In this document: positions 62,865 through 64,000 of the stretch, piece by piece | Layout: every line of letters starts with the position of its first letter | Position numbering within the stretch: position 1 is the stretch's first letter | Assembly (NCBI RefSeq): GCF_900103605.1 | Contig: NZ_FNHY01000003.1 | Location: forward strand, 310,001-374,000 | From: Psychrobacillus sp. OK028 | GTDB lineage: Bacteria; Bacillota; Bacilli; Bacillales_A; Planococcaceae | Direction of reading: 5' to 3' | Length of the DNA: 64,000 nt | The notes under the pieces: generated by a model | What the model saw: only the letters and a program-made list of their open reading frames with translations | Database searches by the model: none | Told to the model about the DNA's origin: nothing | Program-made: the position numbers and the translations under genes

Positions 62865-64000
62865 ATGCGAATTCCAAATTTACTCTATGAATTCCAATCT
62901 GTATTCAACACTACTAAAACACCACGTTCTTTTTTTGCTCCAGGACGTATTAATCTTATTGGTGAACATACGGATTATAATGGAGGCCATGTCTTTCCCG
63001 CCTCTATTTCGTTTGGAACATATGCACTTGCCCACAAACGTGAAGATCAAAAGTTACGCTTTTTCTCTATGAATTTCACTGATACAGGGATCATTGAATG
63101 TGACCTCAATAATTTGAATTATGATGAAACACACTCTTGGGCGAACTTTCCTAAAGGAGTTATTAAATACATATGTGAAAATGGTTTTAAAATATCGAAT
63201 GGAATGGACATCTTGTATTATGGAAATATTCCAAATGGTGCTGGTCTTTCTTCTTCAGCTTCGATTGAAATGGTAACTGGGGTTCTTTTAGAAGGACTGT
63301 ACAATTTAACAATTGACCGACTAGAAATAATTAAGCTTGGACAAAAAGTAGAAAACGAGTATATCGGTGTTAATAGTGGTATTATGGACCAATTTGCTAT
63401 TGGAAAAGGAAGAAAGAATCATGCAATTTTATTGAACTGCCAAACGCTAGAATATGAATATGCTCCTATAGAGCTAGATAATCATGTCATTATGATTATT
63501 AACACGAATAAACAAAGAACTTTAGCGGGTTCAAAATATAATGAACGTCGCTCCCAATGTGAAGAAGCTTTAAAGGATTTACAAACTGAACTTCCTATTC
63601 AAAGTCTGGGAGATTTATCGATTGAACAATTTGAGGAGCAAAAGTATCTTATTCAAGATGAAACAAACCGAAAACGTGCAAAACATGTGGTTTATGAAAA
63701 TGAGAGAACACTAAAAGCTCTTCTACTTTTACGTCAAGGAAATTTAGATCAATTTGGAAGTTTAATGAATGAATCACATCTCTCTCTTCAAAACGATTAT
63801 GAAGTAACAGGTTTTGAATTAGATACATTAGTAAAAACTGCACGGGAACAACCAGGGGTTATTGGAGCTAGAATGACAGGAGCCGGTTTCGGGGGATGTG
63901 CAATTGCAATTGTCGAAAAAAATAAGCTTGATAGCTTCAGAGATAATGTTAACAAAATTTATGCTAGTGCAATTGGTTATGAAGCGTCATTTTATACTGC
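62865..64000 (+). CDS. galK: Galactokinase GalK (3' end beyond the window)
   Basis: At least 378 codons of a GHMP-family kinase that makes galactose 1-phosphate from galactose and ATP in the Leloir pathway. The galactokinase signature APGRINLIGEHTDYNGGH is near residue 26, the ATP loop is GAGLSSSASIEM, and the C-terminal motif GARMTGAGFGGCAIAIV is present. About 10-15 codons are missing at the right edge, by comparison with the usual 388-392. ATG follows AGGAGG by eight bases. It is probably the first gene of a gal operon continuing past the window. Confidence 0.95.
   Translation, partial: MRIPNLLYEFQSVFNTTKTPRSFFAPGRINLIGEHTDYNGGHVFPASISFGTYALAHKREDQKLRFFSMNFTDTGIIECDLNNLNYDETHSWANFPKGVIKYICENGFKISNGMDILYYGNIPNGAGLSSSASIEMVTGVLLEGLYNLTIDRLEIIKLGQKVENEYIGVNSGIMDQFAIGKGRKNHAILLNCQTLEYEYAPIELDNHVIMIINTNKQRTLAGSKYNERRSQCEEALKDLQTELPIQSLGDLSIEQFEEQKYLIQDETNRKRAKHVVYENERTLKALLLLRQGNLDQFGSLMNESHLSLQNDYEVTGFELDTLVKTAREQPGVIGARMTGAGFGGCAIAIVEKNKLDSFRDNVNKIYASAIGYEASFYT

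Noticed and set aside
1-64000. CRISPR array, prophage, transposase or tRNA genes
   Set aside because: No regularly spaced repeats, integrase or transposase frames, or tRNA-like cloverleaf sequences were noticed on reading both strands.

Overview
The window reads as chromosome of a low-GC, endospore-forming Firmicute (Bacillales). The best guess is Planococcaceae (Psychrobacillus/Lysinibacillus/Sporosarcina type), inferred from low GC, frequent TTG/GTG starts behind strong GGAGG sites, and gene order. A partly conserved Bacillus subtilis backbone is visible: a YneP-type thioesterase, aconitase (citB/acnA), YneK, CcdC, YneI and CcdA all occur here, with other genes inserted between them. No rRNA, tRNA, CRISPR array, prophage or insertion sequence was seen.

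Region 1 (0.5-13.6 kb, minus strand): a tightly packed catabolic-looking cluster. It holds a secreted binding lipoprotein and a complete LivGFMH-type ABC importer, then a ketoacyl-synthase-III-like enzyme, an alpha/beta hydrolase, a FabG-like reductase and an acyl-CoA ligase, several joined by ATGA-type overlaps. Just upstream is a 1069-residue MalT/BTAD-type regulator. Together they suggest uptake, CoA activation and breakdown of an unidentified organic acid. The leader and intergenic gaps hold a possible 30-codon leader peptide, a 20-bp hairpin and a 98-bp inverted-repeat element.

Region 2 (13.8-31 kb): large catalase KatE, aconitase, a DinB-like protein, a promoter-RBS-terminator unit for a 35-residue membrane peptide, GlsB-like stress protein, a PepSY/beta-propeller surface protein, a transglycosylase with an EAL/degenerate GGDEF protein, MscL, a Sco1 protein, a DUF1659-DUF2922-YvrJ trio, and the yneK/ccdC/yneI/ccdA cytochrome c maturation group.

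Region 3 (31-46.5 kb): a heterodimeric ABC exporter, SerC, several oxidoreductases, an SOS-type Y-family polymerase with two LexA boxes, a membrane-anchored Lon-like (S16) protease, and a TetR regulator divergent from two SDR genes.

Region 4 (46.5-58 kb): ArgS behind a T-box with a CGC (Arg) specifier, a nucleoside transporter behind a guanine-class purine riboswitch, two orphan Opp-type permeases, two YitT proteins, a ferritin-like protein, a phosphodiesterase/phosphatase and a secreted glycerophosphodiesterase.

Region 5 (58-64 kb): sugar genes. MsmX-like ATPase with a cre-like site, a PucR-type regulator, a nagA copy that has lost its first ~90 codons next to a LacI-family regulator, and divergent galK running off the window end.
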